A stretch of DNA of 64,000 bases from Aplectana chamaeleonis (taxonomy: Eukaryota; Nematoda; Chromadorea; Rhabditida; Cosmocercidae): contig JAPDOI010001424.1 in the NCBI GenBank assembly GCA_029168955.1, positions 1-64,000 of the forward strand. Reading direction: 5' to 3'. This document shows positions 22,411 to 34,892 of the stretch, one piece after another. Position numbers and translations under genes: made by a program. The notes beneath the pieces were generated by a model, which was given only the letters and a program-made list of their open reading frames with translations, did not search any database and was not told where the DNA came from. Each line of letters begins with the position of its first letter. Positions within the stretch are counted from its first letter, which is position 1.

Positions 22411-23107
22411 GAAGGACACTAATATTTCACGAAGCATCACCTGGATAAAAAACATTATGTCTGTATGGCTGAAGTGGCTGGCATTGCTCTTTGTTCTCTG
22501 AAATATAAAGAGTGCCATTGGGATTAATGCAGCAACATCTACTGATTCCACGATCAGTATACTCTCGAATCTCGACACCCTAGTCCGTCCAATACAACCG
22601 TACATATGAGCTGGATGTGAAAAGCCATAGATCTCTATTGTGATAGTGAAATGCTACATACTCAGACATTCGGGGGGAACTTCCCGAGGACAATGGACAT
22701 GAACTCTGAGGGGGACGTCTCGCCGACCTCCCTCCCTTCCGATGTTAACGTACATGATAATGCGTGGATACCAGGGGTGATGTTGATACTCAATCGCGTA
22801 TGCACCTATACCGGTGGATCAATGGGTCGACGGAGAAGGTTCGTGATTTCAACGGGGTCAGGTCATGTGCGTGACAAGCACTGTCTTGTTTAGGACCAAA
22901 ATCACAAGTGAGGAACTGTAAGCTAGCAAGAATGCGACTAGACGAAAAATACCGCGCGGTACTGATTGCCACAGAGTCATAAAATACTCTGCAATTTTCA
23001 TTTGAGAGTTTGAGTTGGTCGGTCTGATATAGCAATGCAACCGATATCATCATTTCATGCCCTTGTGGCAATCGGTACCGCACGGTATTTGGAGTTTACT
23101 AAAGGTT

Positions 23108-23879
23108 CATTCATAGCTGGTCGCTTCGACTTGAAGTTGAAGCGACCGATAAAACTGCCGCGGCTTGAAATCGCTAGACGAAGCGATTTCGAATCGTTTC
23201 GTCCACTGATTTCGAGTCACTCGGGCGGTCGCAGTTTTGCGTAAAAAATACGGACAATTGCGGACAACGCCGCAGGAATTGAAAAAAAAACATTTTTTCT
23301 CGGTTTTTGCTGATTCCTCCTGATTTCTTGTGACTTCGGTGCCTTAATCTTCTAAATAAATTAGTCTTGCATTGTTTTCCAACAAAAACATGGTTTCAAA
23401 AGACGACAGGGTGGAATTTGCTTGTACAGCAACATAAAACTTCAACTAACGTTAGTAATTGCCGAAAGCTCTGCATGAAATGTAATTTTTTGGTAGCCTC
23501 ATTACATTTTCTCATCTCTCTAATCGTATATGTATGATAAATACTCGTTTTTCGCTTTCACATGCCATATTTTATGCGAGTGAACTGTGACGTCTGCAAT
23601 TTTGTGCCAAATACGTAAGGTTGTGACGAAAGATTGCGGAGTAGTCGCTTCGACTAGACGAATCGCTTCCGTAATGGAAGCGACGCGACTAGTCGAAGCG
23701 ACCTAGCAAAATCGAGCAGGTCGCTTCGACTAGCTATGAAATACCCCAGTCGCTCGGCGATCGTGACTGAAACTGCAAACTGTTCCAACCCTTCGCGACT
23801 CAGTGCAGGATCTGTTGTCGCGACGAGTTTTGTACCTGTTGGCAGTGCCGCGGCTAGTCGAAGCGACCAGCTATGAATG
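23108..23879. mobile_element. Foldback with perfect 24-bp TIRs
   Basis: It begins CATTCATAGCTGGTCGCTTC and ends with the exact inverse over 24 bp. Next to the ends, blocks of CGGTCGC and CCGCGGC are mirrored. The motif AGTCGAAGCGAC is repeated at least six times within 23640-23870 in both orientations. It is nested in the 2.9-kb TIR element. No target duplication was identified and it has no gene. Confidence 0.75.
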
Positions 23880-24250
23880 AGGCTTAAGAATGCGAATCCA
23901 GAGTGGTAGATCAAGGTGGGTTCTTGTATCAGTTTAAGCACATGACGCGCCAAATCACGACTGGCAGGTGGCGGACTGAACGCTGGAGAGATGTACCCAC
24001 GCAACTATTGTAAACTGAAGGGGTGGGGGCCACTATGGCATCGCATTCAACCACACTCAATTTTCCGCCCGACACGATTCTGAAGTTCAGGCGTGCACTT
24101 TGAATAACGACTCAGGGTTTTCTTTTTCTTCCAAAATCAGAAGAGTCCATGCAGCCCGGAACAATGAGCGTGACCAAGTGCGATGGCCAGATGCATTTCC
24201 CCTCTTTCGTAATAGCTTTTTTGCGAAAAAAGGTTTCCTCGCATACTAGA

Positions 24251-24598
24251 ACGCTAACGTCGGGCAGGGAACGAGATTCTCACTGCGTAAAATAACGCGT
24301 TTGAGCCTGCAGAATGCAGACTCTATCATTCATTTCACGCCATGATGGAAAATATCTACATTTCAATCCTGGAAATTACGCGTATTGTCGAAAATTCCGT
24401 CTCTGGGATACTCAGTCCAAGAAAGGTAAGTTCATTGGGCAACGGATCGCAAGGAGTATGCAGCTTGAGGCAAATAAGAAATAAGAACTTCTCACTTCTT
24501 GGGATTGTACGATAGCTTTCATGCTAACATGTCATTCACATGACGAAACGCGTTATTTTACGCAATGAGAATCTCGTTCCGCGTCCGACGTTAGCGTT
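24251..24598. repeat. Inverted repeat, 52-bp arms
   Basis: The arms are 24251-24302 and 24546-24598. They share ACGCTAACGTCGG and GAACGAGATTCTCA, followed by TGCGTAAAATAACGCGTTT. It is probably another small foldback inside the 2.9-kb element. Confidence 0.75.
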
Positions 24599-25270
24599 TG
24601 AGTTCCTCGCAGCAGACTGTGTAGACTATGATCAAGATTACTTTGAGCTCGCCCCCTACTCGAATCCTAGCGGGAAAATCATGTGTCCAATCTGCTAGAG
24701 CATGGTTTTCCCACGTGATAGGGCTAGCTGAATATTCATTTTCAGAATGCTGGAATCAGGCGAAGAGTGCCGTAATGACCGATATCGACAACTACTTCAT
24801 TTGAACTTTTCAAAGGAACTGCTCTCCATCGACCTTTTTTCCTGAACTATCTAAACGAAGAACGTGGCAAGCCTTCCGTGAGTTCTAGACATGGTATTGG
24901 TAGACGGACATAATTTGGTTGAATTTCTTGATTGGTTGGTAGCAGCTTATGATTTGTTTTTCGAGATCCATACATCTGTGTGCTGCCCTATGTTTGACTT
25001 TTTGGGAGTGCACAGTCAAGCCTTATCCAATACAGGTTAGTCTCAGAGTCTCACTTCTTCCGTTTCGTGAACGTATTGAAAAGAATGTTTCAGGCGCTCG
25101 CGAAATCTTGCGAGCCGATTCCTGTCTTGGTTTTTGGAGCGTTGAATGCTGGAAAGAAGTACTCATGGAGGAAACGTCTAGCCATTGTTATAATTATGGT
25201 GATATGATGACAATAAATCTATTGTGACATCGCGAAATCACAGCCGTAGAGGGGGAAAACAAGAAGAAAC

Positions 25271-25389
25271 CTGCAGTTGGTAGGTCGAGGATAGACCTGC
25301 AGTCGGGAGCTCGAGGGAAGACTTGCAGTCGGGAGGTCGAGGGAAGAACTGCCGTCGGGAGGTTGAGGGAAGACCTGCAGTCGGGAGAA
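25271..25389. repeat. 26-bp tandem repeat
   Basis: Four and a half units of a 26-bp monomer containing CTGCAGTCGGGAG and TCGAGGGAAGAC. It lies near the right end of the 2.9-kb TIR element and may be subterminal sequence of it. Confidence 0.85.
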
Positions 25390-25528
25390 CAAGAAAACTC
25401 CTGCTGTGGGAACTTCACTTATTACTCTGCTGTCGGAAGGTCCCCTTCCCCCAATTCGGGGAAGTTCCGCAGTTCTTTCGAGGGAAGTTCTCCTGTCGTA
25501 CCCGGGAACTTCCCCCCGAATGTCTGAG

Positions 25529-26800
25529 TATATTCAATCCTCCAATAAGAAACCTTCTAGTGAAGCTATTAACCTACCTTGACATGACGGTATATGCTTA
25601 CGGCTGTACAGAGATCGAATGCAGTAATGGTGAAGAGCAGAGCAATGGTGAAGTAGAAATCCAAGTAGAGGCCGATTATCAGACCACACTGAGTGAGTTG
25701 AAAACCCCATTGCCAGGTGAAGATGTTGAATAGGAAATGACACTCTTCTAAACAACCAAATGTCTTTGAAAAGGTTTATCCAACGAGCTATCACAGTACA
25801 CAGAAGGAGGATCCTTACGTATTAGAGTGATTATAAAATACCAAAGCAAAAAGCCGCACAACGACATCAATATAATTCTGGTTCTCCTTATAGAGAAGAG
25901 TCTTTTGTAGCTCATGTAACTGTTTACTGCCACAAATCGATTGATTGCTGAAACGATAAATACTGAAATTCGTCCTGCAGCAGGATCATCGACGCCAACA
26001 TGTATTTCGCCAGATAAGGGTATCGCTACGGCAAGAAAGTTTCTGTAAAGCCAGTACTCTTGCGGTAGAGCATTCTAGGGTTATGGTCTCCAAGCAGGGT
26101 GTGTGTTGCAATATTTTTGTTCTCTCAATGGCGTAGGATACAAAGCAGAAATATCACCAAATAGGGGTATAGTTTTGTGGTAAACGCAAACATGTAGTCG
26201 TCTCAGAATTTCGAGTCTAATGGATGGACGATCCGCGGCAGACGATCGTCATTCGCGACCGAAATTCTTTTGATCGGCTGGGTAGCGAACTGGTCGCGTC
26301 CTGTCCATTCGCTAGACTGGAATTTATGAAGAGACTATGTATACATCATACTTACCCTTCTCTTACAAATTAATAGGTAACGATAGAGTTAGCATGTTGG
26401 TTATGGTTGGTATGGGACGGAGTCCTTATTGGAGGGTATATAGAAAAAGTCATTAATATTACACTGATAAAGAATTCAGCACTGCGATTTGGAGATTACG
26501 TGCCATACTCGGGCAAAACTCGCGACAGACGGAATTACCAATATAAACGTTTCCGCTAAAACCAATAACCGAATAGGTAACGTTTTGTACTAACTATAAG
26601 CAGGTTTTCGGACAACGAGTAGTGTCGCAGAGTGGATATAATTAAAGCCAGACTTGTGTCCCAAGTATATGGAAAGGACTTCAACTATATGTTGGAACAA
26701 ACACATAACGTCAACTATCTTCGAAATTTCATGAACTTCCTCAAAGTTTCAGAATTTTGAATTTTGAAGCTCAGAAGTTATCGGCTCATATAGATCGTAG
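25529..26800. other. Intergenic stretch, nothing recognised
   Basis: Only short open frames. A weak inverted repeat pairs GTCTAATGGATGGAC near 26217 with GTCCATTCGCTAGAC near 26306. Confidence 0.4.
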
Positions 26801-27270
26801 ACGTTCTAAGACATATGCGGCTCCGTCCATACGTGGCGAGAGCGTGCGATCAAGCAAAATCGATGGTCATCGTGGGCACACGATTCGCTAGCCGCTAATG
26901 GGCACTCTTACTCGCGCGCCCTCACCGCTCGCTCTCGCGCGCTGACGCCGGCACCGCGAAGCAAGCAGCAAGTTTCAAACTTACTGCTTCATCAATAAAG
27001 CGGGCGGCATTGAACCTGTAGCGAAACTACTGTCCTTGTTTTCCACAGTCCCACCACGGAAGTCGAAAACCGTGGCAAATCTTCAGCCGTTGCACCGATG
27101 CGAGAGATTGATCACCCGATCAAACGTTTCAATCGAATCAACACGAGGTAGGGGGTGTTTGCGTATGTTAATTTGCGGGCACGGGCTGCTCCGGCGTTGA
27201 GGAGCGTCGAGAGCGAGAACGCACGCTATCGCCACGTATGGACACTGCCTGAGATGTCTAGAGCGTTCTT
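26801..27270. mobile_element. TIR element, 470 bp
   Basis: The left arm begins ACGTTCTAAGACAT and contains GTCCATACGTGGCGAGAGCG; the right arm is its imperfect inverse (27220-27270). The interior is GC-rich around 26900-26970. No target duplication was resolved. It is non-coding. Confidence 0.6.
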
Positions 27271-27327
27271 GGGAACCTTGGGAAGTTCGTGAGAAGCAAG
27301 TGCGTCTTTTTTTGTCTGGACTTCCTT

Positions 27328-28023
27328 ACTCAGACAGTCGGGGCTTAGTACGTCGGCACAATACCGTTAGTACGCCAGGGCAAACCTGGCGTACTAACGC
27401 TCGTTGTGTGCAGGAGCTGCTGGTTGCGAAAGCATATCCTGCCAACGCATGCTGGCGTACTAACGCTCATTATCGACAGAATTTGGACTGCCACCCGCCT
27501 TACCGGTGTTGGGTATAATTCTTGTCACGGCCAGCAGCAGGAAGGCCATCCTTGCCGCGGTCCGCAACAAGGGCATCATCTTGGCCACGGTCCACAACGA
27601 GAAGGCTTTCCTCGCGATGGGCCATGGGGATGATCCGCTCAGCGTTCAAAATTAACGTCCGAAAAGTGATACAAGGTCACCTCCTCGGACTGGCCTCTAA
27701 CGGCCAACTGCCCCCCTCAGAGGAGACTGGCCGCCTTACTTACTCGCCGCCCTCGTATACTTGCAAGAGGATGCTGCAGTTTTCATTCGTATCAGAAAAA
27801 TCAGTGGAGGAGAGTGGCAGCAGACACTAGGAGAGAGGGGCTGGCAATAACACGCGTGCCACGATAAACAAAGCGTAAGTACGCCAGCAAAAGCAGCAGG
27901 AGCTCCTGGTCGTTGCCAGCATATCCTGCTGTTACCAGCAGCTACAGCACGGGTGCTGCCGATTCCTTTGTGCCGGCGTACTAACGGTATTGTGCCGACC
28001 TACAAAGCCCCGACTTTCCGAGT
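27328..28023. mobile_element. TIR element, 696 bp
   Basis: The left end ACTCAGACAGTCGGGGCTTA runs into GTCGGCACAATACCGTTAGT, and the right end is the inverse over about 50 bp with few changes. The motif CTGGCGTACTAACG recurs inside (near 27383, 27450 and 27975). It contains a CCGCGGTCCGCAACAAGGGC stretch also present in the composite elements at 30243 and 49280. No transposase is seen. Confidence 0.7.
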
Positions 28024-28756
28024 ATCGGCCGTTATATTTTGATCAACACACGCATTTGATCGTTGATCAAAACAGGGAGCTCTCTAGAAATGTCCTAGAG
28101 TTTACATAAATTTAATGGCATGCAGTGTTTTTTACGAATGAAGCGCTCAGGGTCGTGAGGTTGAATCTCATTGTTAACCATTACAATACTTAAATTCCCA
28201 TTCCCTCTAGTTTCCCGGATTTTGATCTTCCTATGGCGGATCGGATATCGGGGAGTCCAAAACTTCAAATCTGAAGTCGGATGGGATTTCGATCATGCCT
28301 CCGACCAGCGCACGACATTTTTCAGAGGTGTCGCTCAGAACTTTTCAAACAATTTGAGAACGACATAAAACACCGCGAGCAATTGTAAAACAACATATCT
28401 TCGAGTGAACAACGTTCGGTTCAATTACTCAATTAAGACGTTAGTTGTTGGTGGTTGCAACGGCGCACGGACAATTAAGGTGCGACGAAAATCGAAAAAG
28501 TGCCACGTATACGGGCACAAACAAGTAATCGGCAAAAAATTTTGGGAACGGACATATTCCGAACTATATTGGAATACGCGAAAAAACAACGAACTAATTA
28601 CGCTGGGCATTAAATCGGCCTGATATACGGATCACTTACAAGCAGCATATTGAACAGCTATTCTCCAAGCTTTGGAACCACTTGTTACGAACAACAAGAC
28701 GGATAAGTTGAGCCCTAGCTTCTATGAATCGATAACGCGATGGTGATAATGCCTCC
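28024..28756. other. Intergenic stretch, nothing recognised
   Basis: I see short open frames only, without motifs, and no match to the repeat families of the window. Confidence 0.35.
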
Positions 28757-29518
28757 GCTGCAGGGTCAAGCAATGTTGGAAATTTTACAAAGTGGGGGGT
28801 TGCCACCAAACTTGAAAATTTGGGGGGAGGTCGCATCGCCGGTTTTTTCCAATCCGCTTTTTTCGATTTTACCACACCTTCACCAGAGAATGTTTCTTAC
28901 ACAACCACGAGTTGTTCAGATTTCTTTTTCAACCATTGGTGGGCTAAATACTCGTCAAAACTGCAATTCGCCAAAAAGCGAAAAAAATGTTTTTGAGGGC
29001 CTTCCAGTGTCATATACACTACTCTTACGTTCCGCAACTTAGCGATTCGGTAAAACACACCTTGCAACAAAGTAGAAAAAAGCGAAGTCGCTTATGTAGA
29101 GTGAGAATTAGAAAAGATGTCTCGTTGGAAAAGGTGGTGTTAAAAGGCCGTTTTTTTTGGTTTTTCTTTTTAGAAGGCGGCAGTCAAACAGAAGGTGTAT
29201 CTGCTGATTATTTATCGACAACTATAATAGATTAGCTGGATTTTTTCTGAGAAATTCTTTTCCGTGATTTGGTACCTCACCGTTTGAAAAAAAAAATAAA
29301 AAAAGAGTGAGGTATGAAATCTCAGAAAAAAATTCATTTTTTTTTCATTACTGGGTCTGTTTCACCGAACCGTTGAGTAACGGCTAGTAAGAGCAATGTA
29401 TATGTCTCTGGTGGGCCCCCCAAAAACATTTCCAATTGCAATTTTGACAAGCATTCAAATTTTCAGCAAAGTGGGCGAGTCTACCTTGAATTCAGCGAGG
29501 CCATTTTTAGAAAAATTA
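28757..29518. repeat. Dispersed repeat D, copy 1
   Basis: It begins near GCAGGGTCAAGCAATG. Block 29105-29215 (AGAAGGCGGCAGTC) is the inverse of 62690-62800, and block 29408-29515 (TTCAGCAAAGTGGGCGAG) matches 62905-63015 directly. Part of 28795-28860 (GCCACCAAAC.T followed by a G run and CGCCGG) recurs at 53524-53580. Boundaries are not resolved. Confidence 0.45.
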
Positions 29519-29690
29519 ATGCAAGTTACGTGTAACATAAAAGGCCGAAAACAAGTTACTTTTTACATATCTGAGTCGATGTAAGTTACTTGCGATTTAT
29601 CTCAGGTTATTTAAGCTACGTGCAACATCGACGGGTTACCGCTAGCAGTGCGCCACGGATATGTTACATGTAACGTAAACGGCGCGGCGC
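29519..29690. repeat. Irregular AAGTTAC tandem repeat
   Basis: Five or more spaced copies of AAGTTAC followed by TGTAACAT-like text, every 22-33 bp. A related cluster in both orientations lies at 33065-33200. Confidence 0.6.
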
Positions 29691-29819
29691 AAAGTAAGTC
29701 AGAAGAAAGTTAAATCGTCCAAGAAGGCATTTCCAAGGAGAGTGTACGACGCATTCTCATGGTCAGACTTAAAACAGGCTCTGCTGTCTGTTCAGTTACC
29801 CAAGTTTGAGGTACTTGAC

Positions 29820-30004
29820 CCGACAGGGTGGTGGCCATAATGTATTCCAACCCCTGGAGAAGCAGGAGAAACGGGGTAGGAGCGTGGGAGGAGCGAGGCT
29901 CCTGATTGGACGCAAAACGGAGCAAGCGACAGCCCACTCGCTGCGTCTCTCCCGTTTCTTCCTTCTCCTCAGGGGTTCGAATACACGATGGCCACTACCC
30001 GACC
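29820..30004. mobile_element. Small foldback, 185 bp
   Basis: The left block GTGGTGGCCATAATGTATTC and CAACCCCTGGAGAAG pair with the inverse of CTCAGGGGTTCGAATACACG and ATGGCCACTACCCG on the right. The arms are about 75 bp around a short loop. The open frames of about 120 codons on both strands follow from this symmetry. Confidence 0.65.
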
Positions 30005-30242
30005 ACACACTAACAGTGAAGGAGCCGCACAGCGTTTTCCGCTTAGCATGTGGTCTGGGACGCGTGCGGACGCGTTTTCTGATTCGCTCAGAACATTTTC
30101 GTTTACTTGATTTCGGCTTTGAGAACAACTTTCTGCTTGTCGCCGTAACGAACCACGGCATAGTTGTTCTTACGTGGATAATAACTTGAGACTCACCAAC
30201 TTGTCACCAACCATTGCTCTTACTGTAAAAAACAACTCTACA

Positions 30243-31620
30243 ACAACTCAGGCAAACCATCGCTTAGAGCAGGGCTGGAGATCGACTCAAGCGACGCTGT
30301 CTTTCCGCTAAAGAATTAGCCATCTACTCGGGCCACAGCAGCCGCTCTCCGGGCGACCGCCGTCCCGCTCGGAGCGATATTCAGTCGCACTTGGCACTGC
30401 AGTCGCTGTCCGGACGATTTTCAAAATTTCCCCCTAGTTTTTCTTTATATCCGCCTCTTCTCCGCGTGAAAACAAAACAAAAAATTTTTGGGTTAGCAGC
30501 AAGGCCCTCTCTCACCGAAAGACAAAACTTATTGAACAATCTAATATGTGTGTATGTACTAAGTACGTGAAAATGGTGGACAGTAGGCAATTTCTCTTGG
30601 TCCACGGCAGAGAAATCCCCGCCTCGTTCCGCAACAAGGGCGTAACCTTCGCCAAGGTCAGCGGTGAGGAACCACCCTCCCTGCGGACCGCGGCGAAAAC
30701 CGCCCCCCCCCCAGCCGTGAGATCCCCTATCCCTCGGCGATCAAAAATATGCTGGCCTCCGAAGAGGGACTCCAATTCACCTCCCAGGGCCGGCATCAGA
30801 ATGCCGAATCAGGACTCGAGTGAGATGATGCACCTTTTATACCAGCTGTGCAGGTGATAAACACATCAGGACGTGATCATTCTTTTTACGATGTTTTTTC
30901 ACGTCTGCCACTGCACCACGCACTCTTCAATGGTCGCCCTGATGCTGGGTAACGGACTTAAGCTCGGGGAAATCGCACTGGCTGCATTCAGGGAGGCGAA
31001 AGAAGACAGAAATTTGCCAGGTGATCCGATATTCCTGCCTGAGTAGTTACAGAAAACGAAAAAACCAGAAAAAAAAACGGAAACCGATTGTGCAAGCGGC
31101 ACCGTGACGGCTCGGCTTGGCTTGCAAACACTTCATGACATTCTGCACACTCCTTCGAGGTCCTGCGCACTTTTTCACGGCGTATGACGTATTCCCATTT
31201 GGGTAACACACATTTTTTATGGCGTCTGACGCACTCCATCTTGGGTCCCGCAAACGTTTTACGGCGTCTGACGTATTCCCATTTGGCTCCAGCACACTTT
31301 ATCCAGCGTCCGACGCACTCTTATTCGGGTCCCACACACTTTCTGCAGCGTCCGGCGCACTCCCTCTTAAGACCCGCATACGTTTTACGGCGTCTAACGT
31401 ATTCCCATTTGGGTCCCGCACATTTTTTATGGCGTCTGACGCACTCCCTCTTGGCTCCCGCACACTTTCTACGGCGTTCTGCGAACTCCCGCACACTTTC
31501 TACGGCGTCCTGCGCACTACCACGGGGTCCGTACACTTTCTACGGAGTCCTGCGCACACCCACTCGGGTACTGTGCACTTCGCCGAGTGTTTCATATAGA
31601 TCTATAGAGGGTCACGTGAA
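30243..31620 (+). mobile_element. Composite repeat C, copy 1
   Basis: It begins CTCAGGCAAACCATCGC and continues through GAGCGATATTCAGTCGCACT, CCGCGGCGAAAACCGCC and GCCAGGTGATCCGATATTCC into a diverged 21-bp repeat array. The same order appears on the minus strand at 49280-50012, and a shortened copy lies at 47055-47355. About 240 bp (30713-30950) is extra here relative to the other copy. No coding frame was recognised and the class is unknown. Confidence 0.65.
31138..31590 (-). repeat. 21-bp minisatellite array D, diverged
   Basis: About 21 units with the 21-bp period. Variants such as GCGTCTGACGCACTCCCTCTT and GGTCCCGCACATTTTTTATGG alternate. The GTCCTGCGCAC core of arrays A and C is still visible at both ends. 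It is the 3' part of composite repeat C. Confidence 0.85.
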
Positions 31621-33064
31621 TGAACTGTCCGCAACCTAGGAGAGTATCATTCTAGGATTGCGAAAAAGCAAAAAAAAAGAGTAGAAAATCGGAGAACATA
31701 GTGAGAGAGGAGGGATAACACCAACATGGCAAAAAGTGCACTAAAGCCCATTTCTGAGCCATATTTTCGTTCCCGCTCATTTTATACAGAAATTTATAAC
31801 CTGAATATGGCAAAGGAGAGAGTCGAAAGCTCATCCTAAAGAAGTATCGAACTCTTGGGGACCGAATTCCTGAGTTTTCGAAAGCTTTGCAATTCATTTA
31901 ATTTCCAGTCTCTCTCATATATACTCTGTATTGCTTGGGAAAAGTTCTTTGACGCGTGCATGGTACGCAACAAAAACGGGAAAAAAAACCGCTCATCTTA
32001 GGTCTCACTGAAAGTTTCCCGATTTCGTCAGTTTTTCTCATGCTTTCAGTTTTTGGTCTTCTGACAAAAACTGATAAACTGTTTCGAAGCACACACCATT
32101 CTCTATCTCTTCATTCTCAGAGGGGGACCTGGCAGTTCCTAAGTTATATGCTGAGTTCGGGCGTTAATTTTCCAAACTGAGATCGTTGGATGCATCTACT
32201 TCCTTCCAATCAATGCATCGAAGCTGCTAAAGATGACAGGACACGCACATCTTTCGAGGGGTATGTAGGCAATACATAGCGTTCGCAGAATTCTTGATAG
32301 AACGTGATCATTGACTTTTATTTAGAAAAAAATCGTGAAATTTGAACATTGCTGTTATTTAATATTCACAAGTTTCTACTCGAAAAAAATTATTCTGTCC
32401 TTGATTGATCGGATTGCGAAGAAAACTGATGAAAAAAAGTTAATTCAATCAAATGGTTCAGAATGTTCCAAATGCCCATACAACTTTGACAGCTTTGTTG
32501 TTCAGTTAGAAGGAATAGTAGGGAATGCGCCTAGTCTGTACTTTGAATTTTTTTAAACAAATTTCGGCTTCAAAGCCACCAGGTTTGGCTGAGACATCAA
32601 AATATGGTTACATATGTAGAAAAAATGAGCACTTCCAAACTGCAATAGTAGAATCAGAAGAAAAAGCCAAACTAGGCAATACGAAAATAAGAGGAAACAG
32701 AAGATCAGGAGCAATGTGAGAGTGTAGAAGTGATTGGAATCGAGAATCTTCCGTGTTTCGAAACCGGCATTCGAATTGTACCTTAAGTGAATCAAAGCTT
32801 GTTTCTACCGTTATATCATCTCTAATCGGTCGGCAAAGTGGTTTTCGAGTTGTCTTACCTCGTGGATGAGCGCAATGTGGGGATACAGTTGTTTTGAAGT
32901 CAATTCATAGTTGATAGTATGTGGCAGAAGTCGATCATTAGTTGGAATAAACTGGTTTCAAGCTGAGTTAGTCGAATTAAAGTTGATTTTGTTAGAGATT
33001 GCTGGGAATCAAGTTATTCAAAAAGTTCTGAACGCGAGTCGTCTGCGTCGCTTGATGACCGCAC
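31621..33064. other. AT-rich intergenic stretch
   Basis: No gene or repeat family was recognised. Open frames are up to 94 codons and show no motif. Confidence 0.4.
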
Positions 33065-33200
33065 ATGGTAAGTATATGAATGTAATTTACATGCAACAGA
33101 AGTGTAACTTACATCCAATATATATTGAAGTTACGTGTCATATAAATGTGAGTTACTTGAGACATTCAAGTAACTTACGCTTACATTACAAGTAACTTGT
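33065..33200. repeat. Irregular GTAACTTACAT tandem repeat
   Basis: About six copies of TTACNTG / AAGTTAC motifs in both orientations at 20-25-bp spacing, similar to 29519-29690. Confidence 0.55.
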
Positions 33201-33370
33201 TTCCATTTTTCTAAGTTGTTAGGGAAGGGATCGCAATAACAAACGCACTTTGTCCAACGGGTTGCTTGACCCTGCTTCGCTGCCCCACCATCTCCTTCGC
33301 TGCTGCTGTTTCTTGTTCTGCTTTTGACTTCCGTATTAATCACTCGTTTGGGGTTGCAGTCTTCCTTCAA

Positions 33371-34146
33371 CCTATTCACGACCACTTGTCCCACGTGTGG
33401 GACACGCGTTGACTACATCTTCGAACTAGCTTTTCGAAAATCGATTTCTCCGCCACAAGAATGATTTTTCCTACCTCCCTATTCCGAATGTATCAACCTA
33501 TCCTAGACTCGACAACAGATTTCGAGGTCCGCCTGTAGCTTCACTATAGCACAGTATGAGAACTTCTGTGAAATTGGCTCGGACACAAATAGAAAAAAAC
33601 GACTGCGAAAACATTTGTCCAAACACACTAAAGCTGTTTCCTTCCGTTGCCATTTTTTAGCTTTCTAAGATGGAAATCATAGCTGGAGCCGTCATCTTTT
33701 CGACTGGAAATTTAGCAATACGATGACAATCCCTATTATGCCCCAGAATACCTGTTTTCCAAAATCTAAACTTTCACTCCAATCATATTATAATCTGAAC
33801 CATGCAAAAATTGAAAACGGATACTTGATCCGTGAATCGCATTCAAAGTGACCCATATAAGTGAAGATCACCGGAACAGTGGTGGCCAAATAATATTCCC
33901 ACGTGACCCTGCTATATTTCATGTAGTTTTTTTTCTCTTGAAAGGAAGGGTCTTTTGAGCGGAAATGTTGGTACAATATTTACCTCACTGATAGCTTCAC
34001 TATGAACGTGAAAAAGAAAAATCGATTTTCGGTGGCATGTCATTCGAGCAAACGTGTCCCACCGGTGGGAAATGGTATACGGTAACGCAGAACTGCACGC
34101 GGTCCGAAAGCGCAGTCACCCAAAACTAGACGTGGTCGTGAATGGG
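33371..34146. mobile_element. piggyBac-like MITE, copy 2
   Basis: TIRs are CCTATTCACGACC (left) and GGTCGTGAATGGG (right). It is flanked by TCAA on the left (a mutated TTAA, 33367-33370) and TTAA on the right (34147-34150). The subterminal palindromes GTCCCACGTGTGGGAC (33388) and GTGTCCCACCGGTGGGA (34056) occupy the same places as in copy 1. The interior shares TTTCTCC.CC.CAAGAA blocks with copy 1. No transposase is seen. Confidence 0.8.
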
Positions 34147-34150
34147 TTAA

Positions 34151-34407
34151 CTTACTTCAACATACCTTTACATCTTGAATTCAGAAGCGTTTCGTAACCG
34201 ATTCTTAAAAACTGAGCGACGATAAACTGCCGATGCTTTTAACAAACAACCTTCGTTGCAGGCCCCAGCACCTCTGTGAATCACCGCCGAGCAGCTCCTC
34301 AGTGAGGGCAAGGAACTTAAATAGGGGTATATCCCAATGGTAACGGAAGCGAAAATGAAGCTCAGGGAAGCATCAGTTCTGCCAAGGCGGAAACGAAAAT
34401 CATTTAT
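34151..34407. other. Spacer, nothing recognised
   Basis: No gene, RNA or repeat match was seen. Confidence 0.35.
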
Positions 34408-34892
34408 TTAAAGGCATAGTTCAAGCTCATGGACGAAATCTGAGATTTCTACATAATTGTGAAGTAGACGCACCCCATATAACACCTGTCAAGTACAAGC
34501 TTTCGATTCCCACGAATAAGCGAGATATAGGAGGAAGCCACCCTGGGTGGCCCAAAACGGGAAGAAACTTTGGCACGCCCCTTTTACGATCTTTCGAGCT
34601 CAACAGTTTCGAGATGAGCGATGATTTTCGATCAATATCCTTGCGTTTCCCTTCATTCTCAGCCTCTCTATCTACTCAGGTCACCTCGCACACATTGGTT
34701 GCAAGTTACAGAAGTTACAAGCCTCGGACAACTCGTCCGCCATGTTTCCGCAGCTAAATTTCCAAGAGGCAATAACTCCGTTCTCAGGGGGTCTTGTACA
34801 ATTCCAGAGGCATCATTGGAATCAGAGTGGGACCGTTTCCAAGATAGGCTGAAAATCAGAAAAACTATTCGTAGGTTGGACTGTGCCTTTAA
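34408..34892. mobile_element. TTAA-ended MITE, full-length reference copy
   Basis: TTAAAGGCATAGTTCAAGCT on the left and the inverse of GGACTGTGCCTTTAA on the right. The 485 bp include AAGCGAGATATAGGAGGAAG and the GATGAGCGATGATTTTCG block. This uninterrupted copy is the guide for reading the split or partial copies at 2645, 42256, 54457 and 55655. Confidence 0.8.

Larger units (their letters stand above)
22661..25528. mobile_element. 2.9-kb TIR element with TA target
   Basis: The ends are CTCAGACATTCGGGGGGAAC and, inverted from the right, CTCAGACATTCGGGGGGAAG, matching over about 26 bp with one difference. TA flanks both ends (22659-22660 and 25529-25530), which fits a Tc1/mariner-type target (inference). 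The interior holds a foldback (23108), an inverted repeat (24251) and a 26-bp tandem repeat (25271), but no open frame resembling a transposase. Confidence 0.75.

Noticed and set aside
25323..25733. 136-codon open frame as a gene
   Set aside because: Its start is in a 26-bp tandem repeat and it runs across the TIR end of a transposon; no motif is visible.
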